From the NCBI GenBank assembly GCA_018971565.1, contig JAGXAO010000013.1, forward strand, positions 1-32,740: a DNA stretch of 32,740 nucleotides. The letters run 5' to 3'. The stretch is from Rhodospirillales bacterium (lineage in GTDB: Bacteria; Pseudomonadota; Alphaproteobacteria; Acetobacterales; Acetobacteraceae). Below the pieces are notes generated by a model, which saw only the letters and a program-made list of their open reading frames with translations, had not been told where the DNA came from and did no database searches. A program made the position numbers and the translations under genes. Below, in pieces: positions 1-7,826 of the stretch (position 1 is the stretch's first letter; each line of letters starts with the position of its first letter).

Positions 1-843
1 TTCTCCTTCACGGACGATGCCACCAACGCCCTGTTCGGTGACGCGCCGGAGAGCCTGCGCCTCGCCAACCCCATCTCCGCCGACCTCAACCAGATGCGCT
101 CCACGCCACTGGCAACGCTGATCCAGGCCGCCGCGCGCAACTTGGCCCGTGGCATTTCGGATTTCGGCCTGTTCGAAACTGGCCCGGCCTACGCGGCGGA
201 TCTCTCGCAGGCGCTGGTGGCCACCGGCCTGCGCGTGGGCGGCACGGGGCTTTCCGCCCTGGCTCCCGGCCGTGCCTTCGACGCCATGGACGCAAAGGCC
301 GATGCCCTGGCCGTGCTCGCGGCGCTTGGCGTGCCGATGGATGCCGTCACCACAATTGCGGGCGGTCCGGTTTATTACCATCCGGGCCAGAGCGGCGCGC
401 TGATGCAGGGGCCGAAAAACATGCTGGCGCGTTTCGGCACGCTGCACCCCGCCGTGGCGGAAAAGCTCGACCTGCCCGCCGGCACCGTGGCGTTTGAAAT
501 TTTCCTGGACGCCATCCCGGAACCCAAACGGCGCAAGAAGTCCGCCCCCGTGCTGCCCGCCTTCCAGCCGCTGCGGCGGGATTTCGCTTTTCTGGTGGAT
601 GAAACGGTGGGCGCCGAAGCCGTGCTGCGCGCCGCAAAGGGAGTAGAGCGCAACCTCGTCACAGCCGCCGTTTTGTTCGACCGCTACCAGGGCAAGGGCG
701 TGCCGGAGGGCAAAATCTCCCTGGCGATCGCGGTTACGCTGCAACCCACAGAAAAGAGCCTGACGGATGCCGAAATCGAAACCGTCTGCGCCAAAATCAT
801 CTCCGAGGTAGGCAAGAAAACCGGCGCCACGCTACGTAGTTAG
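1..843 (+). CDS. pheT: Phenylalanyl-tRNA synthetase beta subunit, C-terminal part (5' truncated by window edge)
   Basis: This is the last 280 codons of the beta subunit of the alpha2-beta2 enzyme that charges tRNA-Phe in the cytoplasm. The reading frame is open from base 1, and the visible part begins inside the catalytic-like core, with the motif NPISADLNQMRSTPLATL followed by ARNLARGISDFGLFETGPAY, typical of bacterial PheT. The last ~95 residues (LPAFQPLRRDFAFLVD to the end) form the ferredoxin-fold anticodon-binding (FDX-ACB) domain, with the expected RDFAF and DRYQGKGVPEGKISLA segments. The gene ends in TAG inside a perfect hairpin that it shares with the convergent gene. Nothing suggests degradation. 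The start and N-terminal domains lie outside the window. Confidence 0.97.
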   Translation, partial: FSFTDDATNALFGDAPESLRLANPISADLNQMRSTPLATLIQAAARNLARGISDFGLFETGPAYAADLSQALVATGLRVGGTGLSALAPGRAFDAMDAKADALAVLAALGVPMDAVTTIAGGPVYYHPGQSGALMQGPKNMLARFGTLHPAVAEKLDLPAGTVAFEIFLDAIPEPKRRKKSAPVLPAFQPLRRDFAFLVDETVGAEAVLRAAKGVERNLVTAAVLFDRYQGKGVPEGKISLAIAVTLQPTEKSLTDAEIETVCAKIISEVGKKTGATLRS

Positions 844-868
844 TTAAGCGATTAACTAACTACGTTTT
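834..868 (+). terminator. Perfect 14-bp hairpin with GCGA loop and T-run between convergent pheT and RHH genes
   Basis: The left arm ACGTAGTTAGTTAA (834-847) and right arm TTAACTAACTACGT (852-865) are exact reverse complements around the GNRA-type loop GCGA. TTTT follows at 865-868, so it fits an intrinsic terminator for the rightward pheT transcript. Leftward it lacks a U-run. The arms contain the stop codons of both genes: TAG of pheT at 841-843, and TAG of the RHH gene at 856-858 on the other strand. Confidence 0.8.
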
Positions 869-1059
869 AGCAGTGCGAACACCCGCAACGCCGAGGCCAG
901 GGGGTTTCCATCCGCGCGCTCGGAATCAATGCGCGTCACCAGCCCCGAGAGCGTGATCCCGTCACGCTTGGCGGCCTCGTCCAGCGCCGCCCAGAACTCC
1001 GGCTCCAGCGCCACGCTGGTCCGATGGCCAGAAAGTGAGAAGCTACGCTTTTCGAGCAT
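856..1059 (-). CDS. Ribbon-helix-helix domain protein (RHH_4 / PF13467-like), 67 aa
   Basis: A small putative DNA-binding protein. The sequence MLEKRSFSLSGHRTSVALEPEFW, then LDEAAKRDGITLSGLVTRIDSER and a C-terminal NPLASALRVFALL, matches the pattern I know for the alphaproteobacterial RHH_4 family: a short beta strand, two helices, then a leucine-rich tail. Its target is unknown. I chose the ATG at 1059 because the family motif begins there; a longer in-frame extension upstream is antisense-like sequence inside hpnN. The start lies 17 bases before the hpnN stop codon, so the genes overlap and are probably translationally coupled as the end of a yggT-hpnN-RHH unit. No strong ribosome-binding site is visible. 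The role is inference from fold only; involvement in regulating hpnN is possible but unproven. Confidence 0.85.
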   Translation of the reverse strand: MLEKRSFSLSGHRTSVALEPEFWAALDEAAKRDGITLSGLVTRIDSERADGNPLASALRVFALLKRS

Positions 1060-3625
1060 TGCCAAGCGTATGCAGCAAAGCTGGCAGGAAACCAAAGGTG
1101 GAAACCAGCACCGCGCCCAGGCTGAGAAAGAGCAGTTCCCCCATGCTGGCCGTGCCGCGGTCGGCTGAAAATGCCAGCGAGCCAAACGCCGTGCCGGTGG
1201 TGAGGGCGGAAAACAGCACCGCCCGCGCCGTGGCTGAGGAAAGAAAGCTGCGCATACCCGCCCGGAAATTCATCACGAAATAGACGTTGAAAGACACCCC
1301 CACGCCCAGCAGCAATGGCAGGGCGATGATGTTTGCGTAGTTGATTGACATGCCTATCAGCTTCGCGAACAGCGCGGTCAGCAGCGCGGAAAGTGCCAGC
1401 GAGGCCAGCACCAGCAGGCTGTCGCGGATATTGCGGAACACCAGCAGTAAAATCACCGAAATCGCCGCAAAGGCCAGAAGCGCCGCCTCCCGGAAAGAAG
1501 CCAAAATTGTTCCCGCGGTGGCAATTGTGGAAATCGCCGGGCCTCCGGCATCAGGTGCTACCTTCAGCACAGCCTTGGCAAAAGCATGCAGGCCCCTGGT
1601 GCTCTGCGCCGCCGCGGTGGGAAAGGCTTCAACCCGTACTTGCCCGTTAGGCAGGAACCAATCGTTTTTAATGTCCGGCGGCAGGTTGGCTTCCGTAATC
1701 CTCGTGGCATTCAGGCTGCCAGCCAGGCGCTGCAATTCCAGCGGCAAAAACCGCGTAATGCCCGCATTCATGGCCATTACCGTGGTATCGTTCTCGCCTT
1801 GCAGGCGTTGCAGCACCGCGCCAAGGCGCAACAATTCGCTGTCCTTCGGCAGCTTTGCCGCCACACTGTCTATGGCGGTGATGGTCTTGGCCATGGCGGT
1901 GCGTATATCCGCGGCCGTCACCGGCTGCGGCGGCGGGTTCGCGGCAGCGGCAAGAGTGGGGGCTAGAATGGTCCGTGCCTGGGCCAGCATCGCAAGCTTC
2001 TGGTCCTGGTTCTGTGGCACGAAAGTACCGCCTGAAATCGCCTGCGAGACCTCCGGAAGCTTGCCGAGCTTCTCTGCCAGCACCCGCGCCGCATCGATAT
2101 TGGGTACCATTGCATCGGCATAGAAGGGGTTGGTCTGCGGGTCGGCAAGCAGCGAGTGGAGCGTGCGCATACTCTCGGTATTCGGGTCCTTTGTATCGAG
2201 AGGATTAGCATCAAAATTCATCGTCACGGCGGATATGACGCCTGCAACAGCAAGAACGCCGAACAACCCCAGCACAAAATGCCGGTGGCGGTGCAGAAAA
2301 TCATCCGCCAGCGCGCCACCTGGCATGCCCACCGGCGTTGTCTCCGGCAGCGGGTTGAATAATCGCAGCAACGCCGGCAGAAACGTAATGGTGCAGAAGA
2401 AGGCTATGAACATGCCCGCTCCGGCAATCTCGCCCAGCTCTGCGACGCCAATAAACGGAGTAGGCGAGAACGCGAAAAACCCGCAGGCCGTGGCCGTGGC
2501 CGCAAGGGCGATCTGCGCGCCGGCTTGCCGCGCGGTTTCCGTTAACGCCGACCCCAAGGCCGGCACCGCATGGCGCACTGCGCGTAATCTCACACAGTAC
2601 TGAATCGCGAAATCCACCGCCAGGCCGATAAACAAAATGGCAAAAGCAACCGAAATCAGATTTATCACCCGCACCGCCAGGGCGGCAAAGGTCATGGTCA
2701 AAATCAACCCCATCACCAGCGTCAGCAAAATGGGTACAATCAGCCGCCAGGAGCGCAACGCAAGATATAGCCACAGCGCAATGAGCACGAGGCTGATCAC
2801 CCCACCCAGCACCAACCCGTGGGTAAGCGAGGCAAATTGCTCGTCAGATAGCGGGATCTGCCCGGTGTAATGCACCGTAACGCGCTTGGCCTGCACATCT
2901 GGCAGGGTGGCGGCAATGCGCACCAAAGCGGCGGTGGCATCGCCACCAGGTTGCAATGTACCCTGGTTCAGGCGCGGATGCGCCAGCACAAACTCCATAT
3001 CGCCCTGGCGCGCCGCATCGCTGGTGATCAGGCTCTGCCAGGAAAGCGGCACGGCATGCCCGTTGGCCGCGGCTTCAAGGTTTTTCCGCACCCCCGCCAA
3101 AGCCGTATCATAGGGCGAAATATCCGCCCCCGCCGCCACACCCTGGGCGATCAGCCCAAGGCCGGTAAACAGGCCGCGCGCAGAAGGGTCCGCCGCAAGC
3201 TGGCCCAGAAAAGGCTGTGCCGAGACAATCTGGTTCAACAACGCTGCCAGATCCGCCACCGGCAACAGCAGCAATCCTTCGTTCTGGTAAAACGGGCTCC
3301 CGGAGGGGTATTGTGAATTCAGAAAATTCGCTTTGTCGGCATTCAGCGCCTCGTTCAACGCGGCGGCGGTTTCCGAAGCCTCTTCCGGTGTGTCCCCGCG
3401 CACCACCGCCACAATCAGATCATTGAATTGAGGGAAATTTTTGTCTTCCAGTATCTGCGCCTGACGCCACGAGAGAGAACTGGCAAAAAGATGGTCGGTG
3501 TCTGTATCTATTCTTAGATTACGAAACGTATAAACAAGGCCGAGCGTACCCATTGCCATGAACAGCAAGATACAAAGCGCTGTATAACGGCGCGCTGCGC
3601 TGACGGTCGCGGCGATGAACGACAC
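1043..3625 (-). CDS. hpnN: Hopanoid transporter HpnN (RND/MMPL superfamily)
   Basis: An inner-membrane RND-superfamily protein of 860 residues, the usual HpnN length. Characterised members in hopanoid producers move hopanoids from the cytoplasmic to the outer membrane. The sequence shows one N-terminal membrane helix (about residues 14-32), a periplasmic domain containing the HpnN-like segment NFPQFNDLIVAVVRGDTPEEA, a helix bundle with LFIGLAVDFAIQYCVRLR, a second periplasmic domain (about 450-690) and a final bundle with ALPLLLGVGVSFNVYFVMNFR. This is the duplicated half-structure of the superfamily. The start is GTG at 3625, preceded by AAGGGGG at good spacing. It lies 44 bases behind yggT and overlaps the RHH gene. 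No squalene-hopene cyclase is in the window, so the main hopanoid cluster must be elsewhere. HpnN is clearly favoured over a drug or fatty-acid MMPL exporter. Confidence 0.93.
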   Translation of the reverse strand: MSFIAATVSAARRYTALCILLFMAMGTLGLVYTFRNLRIDTDTDHLFASSLSWRQAQILEDKNFPQFNDLIVAVVRGDTPEEASETAAALNEALNADKANFLNSQYPSGSPFYQNEGLLLLPVADLAALLNQIVSAQPFLGQLAADPSARGLFTGLGLIAQGVAAGADISPYDTALAGVRKNLEAAANGHAVPLSWQSLITSDAARQGDMEFVLAHPRLNQGTLQPGGDATAALVRIAATLPDVQAKRVTVHYTGQIPLSDEQFASLTHGLVLGGVISLVLIALWLYLALRSWRLIVPILLTLVMGLILTMTFAALAVRVINLISVAFAILFIGLAVDFAIQYCVRLRAVRHAVPALGSALTETARQAGAQIALAATATACGFFAFSPTPFIGVAELGEIAGAGMFIAFFCTITFLPALLRLFNPLPETTPVGMPGGALADDFLHRHRHFVLGLFGVLAVAGVISAVTMNFDANPLDTKDPNTESMRTLHSLLADPQTNPFYADAMVPNIDAARVLAEKLGKLPEVSQAISGGTFVPQNQDQKLAMLAQARTILAPTLAAAANPPPQPVTAADIRTAMAKTITAIDSVAAKLPKDSELLRLGAVLQRLQGENDTTVMAMNAGITRFLPLELQRLAGSLNATRITEANLPPDIKNDWFLPNGQVRVEAFPTAAAQSTRGLHAFAKAVLKVAPDAGGPAISTIATAGTILASFREAALLAFAAISVILLLVFRNIRDSLLVLASLALSALLTALFAKLIGMSINYANIIALPLLLGVGVSFNVYFVMNFRAGMRSFLSSATARAVLFSALTTGTAFGSLAFSADRGTASMGELLFLSLGAVLVSTFGFLPALLHTLGNARKA

Positions 3626-3669
3626 TTTGCCCCCTTGTCCGGCGTATAATTGAGATAGGGACCGTTGCG

Positions 3670-3978
3670 TTAGAAGGCCAGCCCGGACATCGCAAGCCGG
3701 CCGTAAACATCGGCCAGCACCATCTGCAAAGCCTCCAGAAGAAGAATCGCGATAACAGGTGAAATGTCTATATTGCCCATATAGGGAATAACCCCGCGGA
3801 TGGGCCTCAGCACCGGCTCGGTAACACGGTTAAGAAAATCCGCCACCACATACACGACCTGGTTACGCGGGTTTGCAACCCCAAAGGCGATTAACATGCT
3901 CAGCACCGCCGCGGCGATGATCGCGAGGATCAGCAGATGGATCAACTCGCTCGCAAGCCAGAATATCGCGCCAACCAT
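3670..3978 (-). CDS. YggT family integral membrane protein, 102 aa
   Basis: A small inner-membrane protein with two hydrophobic segments: residues about 1-28 ([30 protein letters not shown]) and about 65-95. Between them is the family hallmark [36 protein letters not shown]. YggT proteins have been linked to osmotic tolerance and, in other phyla, to division or thylakoid organisation; no precise reaction is known. The ATG at 3978 is preceded by GGGGAAGA at proper spacing, so the longer in-frame extension upstream is rejected. It is the first gene of the leftward unit with hpnN. In many bacteria yggT sits near pyrroline reductase or cell-division genes; that context is absent here. Confidence 0.9.
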   Translation of the reverse strand: MVGAIFWLASELIHLLILAIIAAAVLSMLIAFGVANPRNQVVYVVADFLNRVTEPVLRPIRGVIPYMGNIDISPVIAILLLEALQMVLADVYGRLAMSGLAF

Positions 3979-4015
3979 GGTCTTCCCCCAAAATATATAC
4001 GCCCAGACAACTAGC

Positions 4016-4051
4016 GGCGGGAATGTGATGAAGCAATGTTGACTTCCCGCC
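4016..4051. repeat. 8-bp inverted repeat GGCGGGAA/TTCCCGCC with 20-nt spacer, upstream of yggT and tRNA-Ala
   Basis: GGCGGGAA at 4016-4023 is the exact reverse complement of TTCCCGCC at 4044-4051. The repeat lies in the 126-base gap between the divergent yggT gene and the tRNA. A TTGACT hexamer (4039-4044) overlaps the right arm and could be a -35 element reading toward the tRNA, but I find no convincing -10. The repeat could be an operator or chance. The rest of the gap holds no gene. Confidence 0.4.
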
Positions 4052-4104
4052 ACGAATGCGCGACATGGCCACCCCCGCATGGTTACCGTGCCTTCGCCGG
4101 GACC

Positions 4105-4180
<76 letters not shown>

Positions 4181-4228
4181 GCGCCTTGCCGCTCTCCCGC
4201 TCATCTGCGCCAGAACCCAGGAACCATC

Positions 4229-5455
4229 ATGGCAGACCCCACCCGCGATTCCGCTTTCTTTTTGCTGCAAGCTGTTCTGGCGAAGGGAAAACCGCTGGAT
4301 GCGGCTTTGGACACGCTGCCCCGTGTAGAACCACGTGACAAGGCAGCAGCCCACCGCCTGGCGGCCTGCGTGCTGCGCCACACGGGTACGCTGGATGCGG
4401 TGCTGGAGCCATATCTACGCCGCGAGCCCCCACCGGAATTGCGAAATATCCTCCGCCTGGGTGCCGCCGGTTTCCTGTTCCTTGAAACCCCGCCGCACGC
4501 GGCGGTGGGTACGGCTGTCCAACTCGCGCGCAGCAAAAAGCTCGCGCCGTTTGCCGGGCTGGTGAATGCCGTGCTGCGCAAGGTGGTGAGCGCCGGACCC
4601 GGGGCGCTGGAAGAACTGGACATGCCCCGCCTGGACACGCCTGCATGGGCCTGGGCAAGCTGGAGCGCCCAAGCCCGGGCCATCGCCACCGCCCATGCGC
4701 ATGAGGCACCACTGGACATTTCTGTGCTGCCTGGCTTCGTGCCGCAAGGTGGTGAAGCGCTTCCCACCGGCAGCTACCGCTTCCCCGCGGGCACGCCGGT
4801 GACCGAAATCCCCGGCTTCAACGAGGGGAAAATATGGGTACAGGACGCTGCCGCCGCGCTGCCCGCCAAACTGCTGGCACCCCAACCTGGTGAGCACGTG
4901 CTGGACCTCTGCGCCGCCCCCGGTGGCAAAACCTGCCAACTTGCCGCCATGGGGGCTATGGTTACAGCCCTAGACCGGGATTCCAGCCGCATGGCAACAC
5001 TCCGTGGCAACCTGGAACGGCTGAAGCTAAAGGCTGAATTGGTCACGGCGGATGGCACAAGCTGGACACCACCGGAAAAATTTTCGGCCATCCTGTTGGA
5101 TGCCCCTTGCAGCGCCACGGGCACCATCCGCCGCCATCCGGAGCTTCTGCATCTGCGCAAAGCCCGCGACATCGAAGCCATGACCGCCCAGCAGGACGCC
5201 CTGCTGGATGCCGCCGCTGGCTTGCTCGCCCCCGGCGGGCGTCTCATCTACGCCGTCTGCTCCCTGCAACCGCAGGAAGGCGCCGCGCGGACAGACGCCG
5301 CCTGTACCCGCCTCAACCTGAAACGCGAGCCGCTAACCTTGCATGAGCTACCGGAAGCCGTGACAGCGCAAGGTGACATCCGCACCCACCCCGGACTATG
5401 GGCGGACAAAGGCGGAATGGATGGGTTTTTCATTGCAAAGCTGGTTCATGCCTGA
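4229..5455 (+). CDS. rsmB: 16S rRNA (cytosine-967 C5)-methyltransferase RsmB, 408 aa
   Basis: A cytoplasmic S-adenosylmethionine-dependent enzyme that places m5C in helix 31 of 16S rRNA. The N-terminal ~130 residues are the NusB-like RNA-binding domain (DSAFFLLQAVLAKGKPLDAAL; AHRLAACVLR; LVNAVLRKV). The catalytic domain has motif I LDLCAAPGGKT (225-235), the motif IV cysteine in LLDAPCSATG (Cys294) and the motif VI nucleophile in YAVCSLQPQEG (Cys344), the two-cysteine arrangement of RNA m5C enzymes. The ATG at 4229 is preceded by CAGGAACC; a longer in-frame reading would run back into the tRNA and is rejected. It precedes rpe and a heparinase-like gene, a neighbourhood I recognise from other alphaproteobacteria, where rsmB, a heparinase II/III gene and purH often sit close together. 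Confidence 0.94.
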   Translation: MADPTRDSAFFLLQAVLAKGKPLDAALDTLPRVEPRDKAAAHRLAACVLRHTGTLDAVLEPYLRREPPPELRNILRLGAAGFLFLETPPHAAVGTAVQLARSKKLAPFAGLVNAVLRKVVSAGPGALEELDMPRLDTPAWAWASWSAQARAIATAHAHEAPLDISVLPGFVPQGGEALPTGSYRFPAGTPVTEIPGFNEGKIWVQDAAAALPAKLLAPQPGEHVLDLCAAPGGKTCQLAAMGAMVTALDRDSSRMATLRGNLERLKLKAELVTADGTSWTPPEKFSAILLDAPCSATGTIRRHPELLHLRKARDIEAMTAQQDALLDAAAGLLAPGGRLIYAVCSLQPQEGAARTDAACTRLNLKREPLTLHELPEAVTAQGDIRTHPGLWADKGGMDGFFIAKLVHA

Positions 5456-5511
5456 AGCCTGATCGGCTGGCGCTTGTCTCACTCACGTTCAGGCGGGTAC
5501 AGATAATCACC

Positions 5512-6219
5512 ATGCCACCCACCCCGACTCGCCCGCTCATCGCCCCGTCTCTCCTCGCCGCTGATTTCTCCCGGTTGAGGGAGGAGGTTGCCGCTATCGA
5601 GCGTGCGGGCGCGGACTGGCTGCATCTGGATGTTATGGACGGGCATTTTGTCCCCAACATCACCTTTGGCCCACTGGTGCTCAAAGCTCTGCGCCCGCAC
5701 ACAAAAATGCCGATGGACGCGCATCTGATGATCGCCCCGGCTGACCCCTACATCGCCGCCTTCGCCGAGGCCGGGGCGGATCATATTTCCGTGCACCCTG
5801 AAGCCGGGCCGCATCTGCACCGCACGCTTCAGCTCATCCGTTCTCTGGGCAAAAAGGCCGGTGTGGTGCTAAACCCCGCCACCCCCATCGAAACCGTGGT
5901 GAATGTGCTGGACCTTACGGACCTCATCATGGTGATGACGGTGAACCCCGGTTTCGGCGGCCAGGCTTTCCTGGCCTCCCAGCTTCCCAAAATCGCCGCC
6001 CTGCGCCGCCTCATCGATAATTCAGGCCGAGACATCGTGCTGCAGATTGATGGCGGCATCACCGCCAAAACCGCACCCTCGGTTCTGCAGGCGGGCGCCA
6101 CCTGCCTCATCGCCGGTACAGCGGTATTCGGCGCACCAGATTATACGGCGGCCATTTCCGCCATCCGCGAGGCTGCTCCCGCCAAGCTGCATGAACTCAG
6201 CCCCAGCCCTGGCGGATGA
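5512..6219 (+). CDS. rpe: Ribulose-phosphate 3-epimerase, 235 aa
   Basis: Interconverts D-ribulose 5-phosphate and D-xylulose 5-phosphate in the pentose phosphate pathway (and the Calvin cycle where present). It is a TIM barrel of normal length. Metal and catalytic residues are visible in WLHLDVMDGHFVPNITFGP (His38, Asp40), DAHLMI (His71) and LQIDGGIT (Asp180), with the phosphate-binding NPGFGGQ loop near residue 146. The start is the ATG at 5512, where family similarity begins (LIAPSLLAADFSRLREEV). The ribosome-binding site is weak: an AGGCGGG lies rather far upstream. The gene ends in ATGA, overlapping the start of the heparinase-like gene by 4 bases, so the two are translationally coupled. 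Confidence 0.96.
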   Translation: MPPTPTRPLIAPSLLAADFSRLREEVAAIERAGADWLHLDVMDGHFVPNITFGPLVLKALRPHTKMPMDAHLMIAPADPYIAAFAEAGADHISVHPEAGPHLHRTLQLIRSLGKKAGVVLNPATPIETVVNVLDLTDLIMVMTVNPGFGGQAFLASQLPKIAALRRLIDNSGRDIVLQIDGGITAKTAPSVLQAGATCLIAGTAVFGAPDYTAAISAIREAAPAKLHELSPSPGG

Positions 6220-7823
6220 ACGAAGGCCCCAATAAAAAAGGCGGTATAGGCCGCCAAGCCCGCACCTGGCTCACCCGGCTGCAAAACCTCCGGCCCGCCG
6301 GCGGGCCGGATGCCCCGGCACTTTCATTGCGGGACCCCTGGCCTGGCGACCCAGCCCGTGGCGCCAGACTGGTAATGGGGGAGCTGGAATTCGGCGGCGC
6401 CGTGCTGCCTGTTCACCATGATATTTTCACCTCCGCTCCCGGCGCCACCCGTATTTTGCGCGCGCATCTGCACGGCTTCACCTGGCTGCGGGATTTGCGA
6501 GCCCTGGGTACGGATGCTGCTCGCTCCCGCGCTCGCGCCCTGGTGCTGGATTTCATGGATACGCCAAAGCCGGAGCCCATTGCCTACGCGCCGGATGTAG
6601 CGGGCGCGCGGCTGGCATCCTGGCTTGGCCATTATGACTTTTTTGCTGCCTCGGCGGATGACGAGTTCCGTCAGGCGCTGATGTCCCGGCTGGTGCAGGA
6701 TGCCCGCACCCTCTCCGCCGCCCTGCCAGCTGAATTCCTGGACGGGCGGGCGCTCACCGCTCTGAAGGGCCTTACCGCCACGTCCATCGCCATGCCGGAC
6801 CATGTGCCACACCTGCCCCGTGTGCTGAAATTCCTGGTGCCGGAACTGGCGCGGCAATTCTACCCGGATGGCTGCCATATCGAGCGCAGCCCGGCGGCGC
6901 ATCTGCTGGCCCTGCAGGACCTTACGGAAATCCGCGCCCTGATGCAGGCTGGCGGCCAAACCCCGCCTGCCGAGCTGCTCACCACCATTGAGCACGCCGC
7001 CGCCGCCATGCGGGCCCTTCGCCATGGCGATGGCGGGCTGGCGCTGTTCAACGGCTCCAAAGAGGATCTGGCCAACCTCATCGATCTCGTTCTGGCACAG
7101 GCAGGGCGGGCGCGCGGCACGCTGGCGCATCTCAAATCATGCGGGCTGTTTCGTCTTGCCGCCGCGAAATCCGTATTGTTCATGGATGCAGGGGCACCCA
7201 CGGCACCGGGGCTGGACCGCTTCGCCCATGCCAGCACGCTGGGCTTTGAATTCTCCTTCGGGAAAGACCGCCTGATTGTGAATTGCGGCGCTGCCCCGGC
7301 TTTGGCCGGAGACTGGACCGCCGCCCTGCGTGGCACCGCTGCCCATTCCACCCTCATCATCGCAGACACCTCCTCCGCCGAGATCAAGGCGAACGGCCTC
7401 GGGAGGCGTCCGCTAAACGTGAATGTCGCCCGGCAGGATGGCGGCGGCATCGCCTGGATCGAGGCTAACCATGACGGCTGGAAGCAGGTTTTTGGTGCCA
7501 TCCATCACCGCCGCCTGGGTCTTTCTGAGAATGGCGAGGAATTGCAGGGCGAAGATGCAATCGAGGCGGAAATTCCCCAGCCTTTCGCCATCCGCTTCCA
7601 TTTGCACCCCAATGTCACCGCCAGCCTGGCGCAGGATGATGAAACCGTGCTGCTGCGCACACCCTCGGGCCTCGGCTTCCGGCTGAAAGCCGAGGGTGCG
7701 GTGCCGCACATCGAGAGTAGTGTATATTTTGGCCAGTCCGAGCCACGCCGGGCGGAGCAGATCGTGCTCTCCGGCCACCAGGATGGTCCGCAGCACATTA
7801 AATGGACCATCACGAAGGCCTGA
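6216..7823 (+). CDS. Heparinase II/III family protein, 535 aa
   Basis: Resembles the alphaproteobacterial heparinase II/III-like proteins encoded next to rsmB and purH. The N-terminal ~300 residues are helix-rich, as in the (alpha/alpha) toroid of polysaccharide lyases (FTWLRDLRALGTDAARSRARALVLDFM; YPDGCHIERSPAAHLLALQDLTEI). The C-terminal half contains FGKDRLIVNCGAAPALAGDWTAALRGTAAHSTLIIADTSSAEI and a beta-rich tail, matching the heparinase II/III C-terminal domain. There is no signal peptide, so it is probably cytoplasmic. The substrate is unknown, and these bacteria are not expected to see heparin; a uronate-containing polysaccharide is a guess. It starts by ATGA overlap with rpe and is followed 3 bases later by galE, so it belongs to the same operon. 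Confidence 0.85.
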   Translation: MNEGPNKKGGIGRQARTWLTRLQNLRPAGGPDAPALSLRDPWPGDPARGARLVMGELEFGGAVLPVHHDIFTSAPGATRILRAHLHGFTWLRDLRALGTDAARSRARALVLDFMDTPKPEPIAYAPDVAGARLASWLGHYDFFAASADDEFRQALMSRLVQDARTLSAALPAEFLDGRALTALKGLTATSIAMPDHVPHLPRVLKFLVPELARQFYPDGCHIERSPAAHLLALQDLTEIRALMQAGGQTPPAELLTTIEHAAAAMRALRHGDGGLALFNGSKEDLANLIDLVLAQAGRARGTLAHLKSCGLFRLAAAKSVLFMDAGAPTAPGLDRFAHASTLGFEFSFGKDRLIVNCGAAPALAGDWTAALRGTAAHSTLIIADTSSAEIKANGLGRRPLNVNVARQDGGGIAWIEANHDGWKQVFGAIHHRRLGLSENGEELQGEDAIEAEIPQPFAIRFHLHPNVTASLAQDDETVLLRTPSGLGFRLKAEGAVPHIESSVYFGQSEPRRAEQIVLSGHQDGPQHIKWTITKA

Positions 7824-7826
7824 TCC

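Noticed and set aside
1341-2123. A 260-codon rightward ORF over hpnN
   Set aside because: Antisense to a full-length RND transporter with clear membrane topology; composition dominated by Ala, Ser and Arg.
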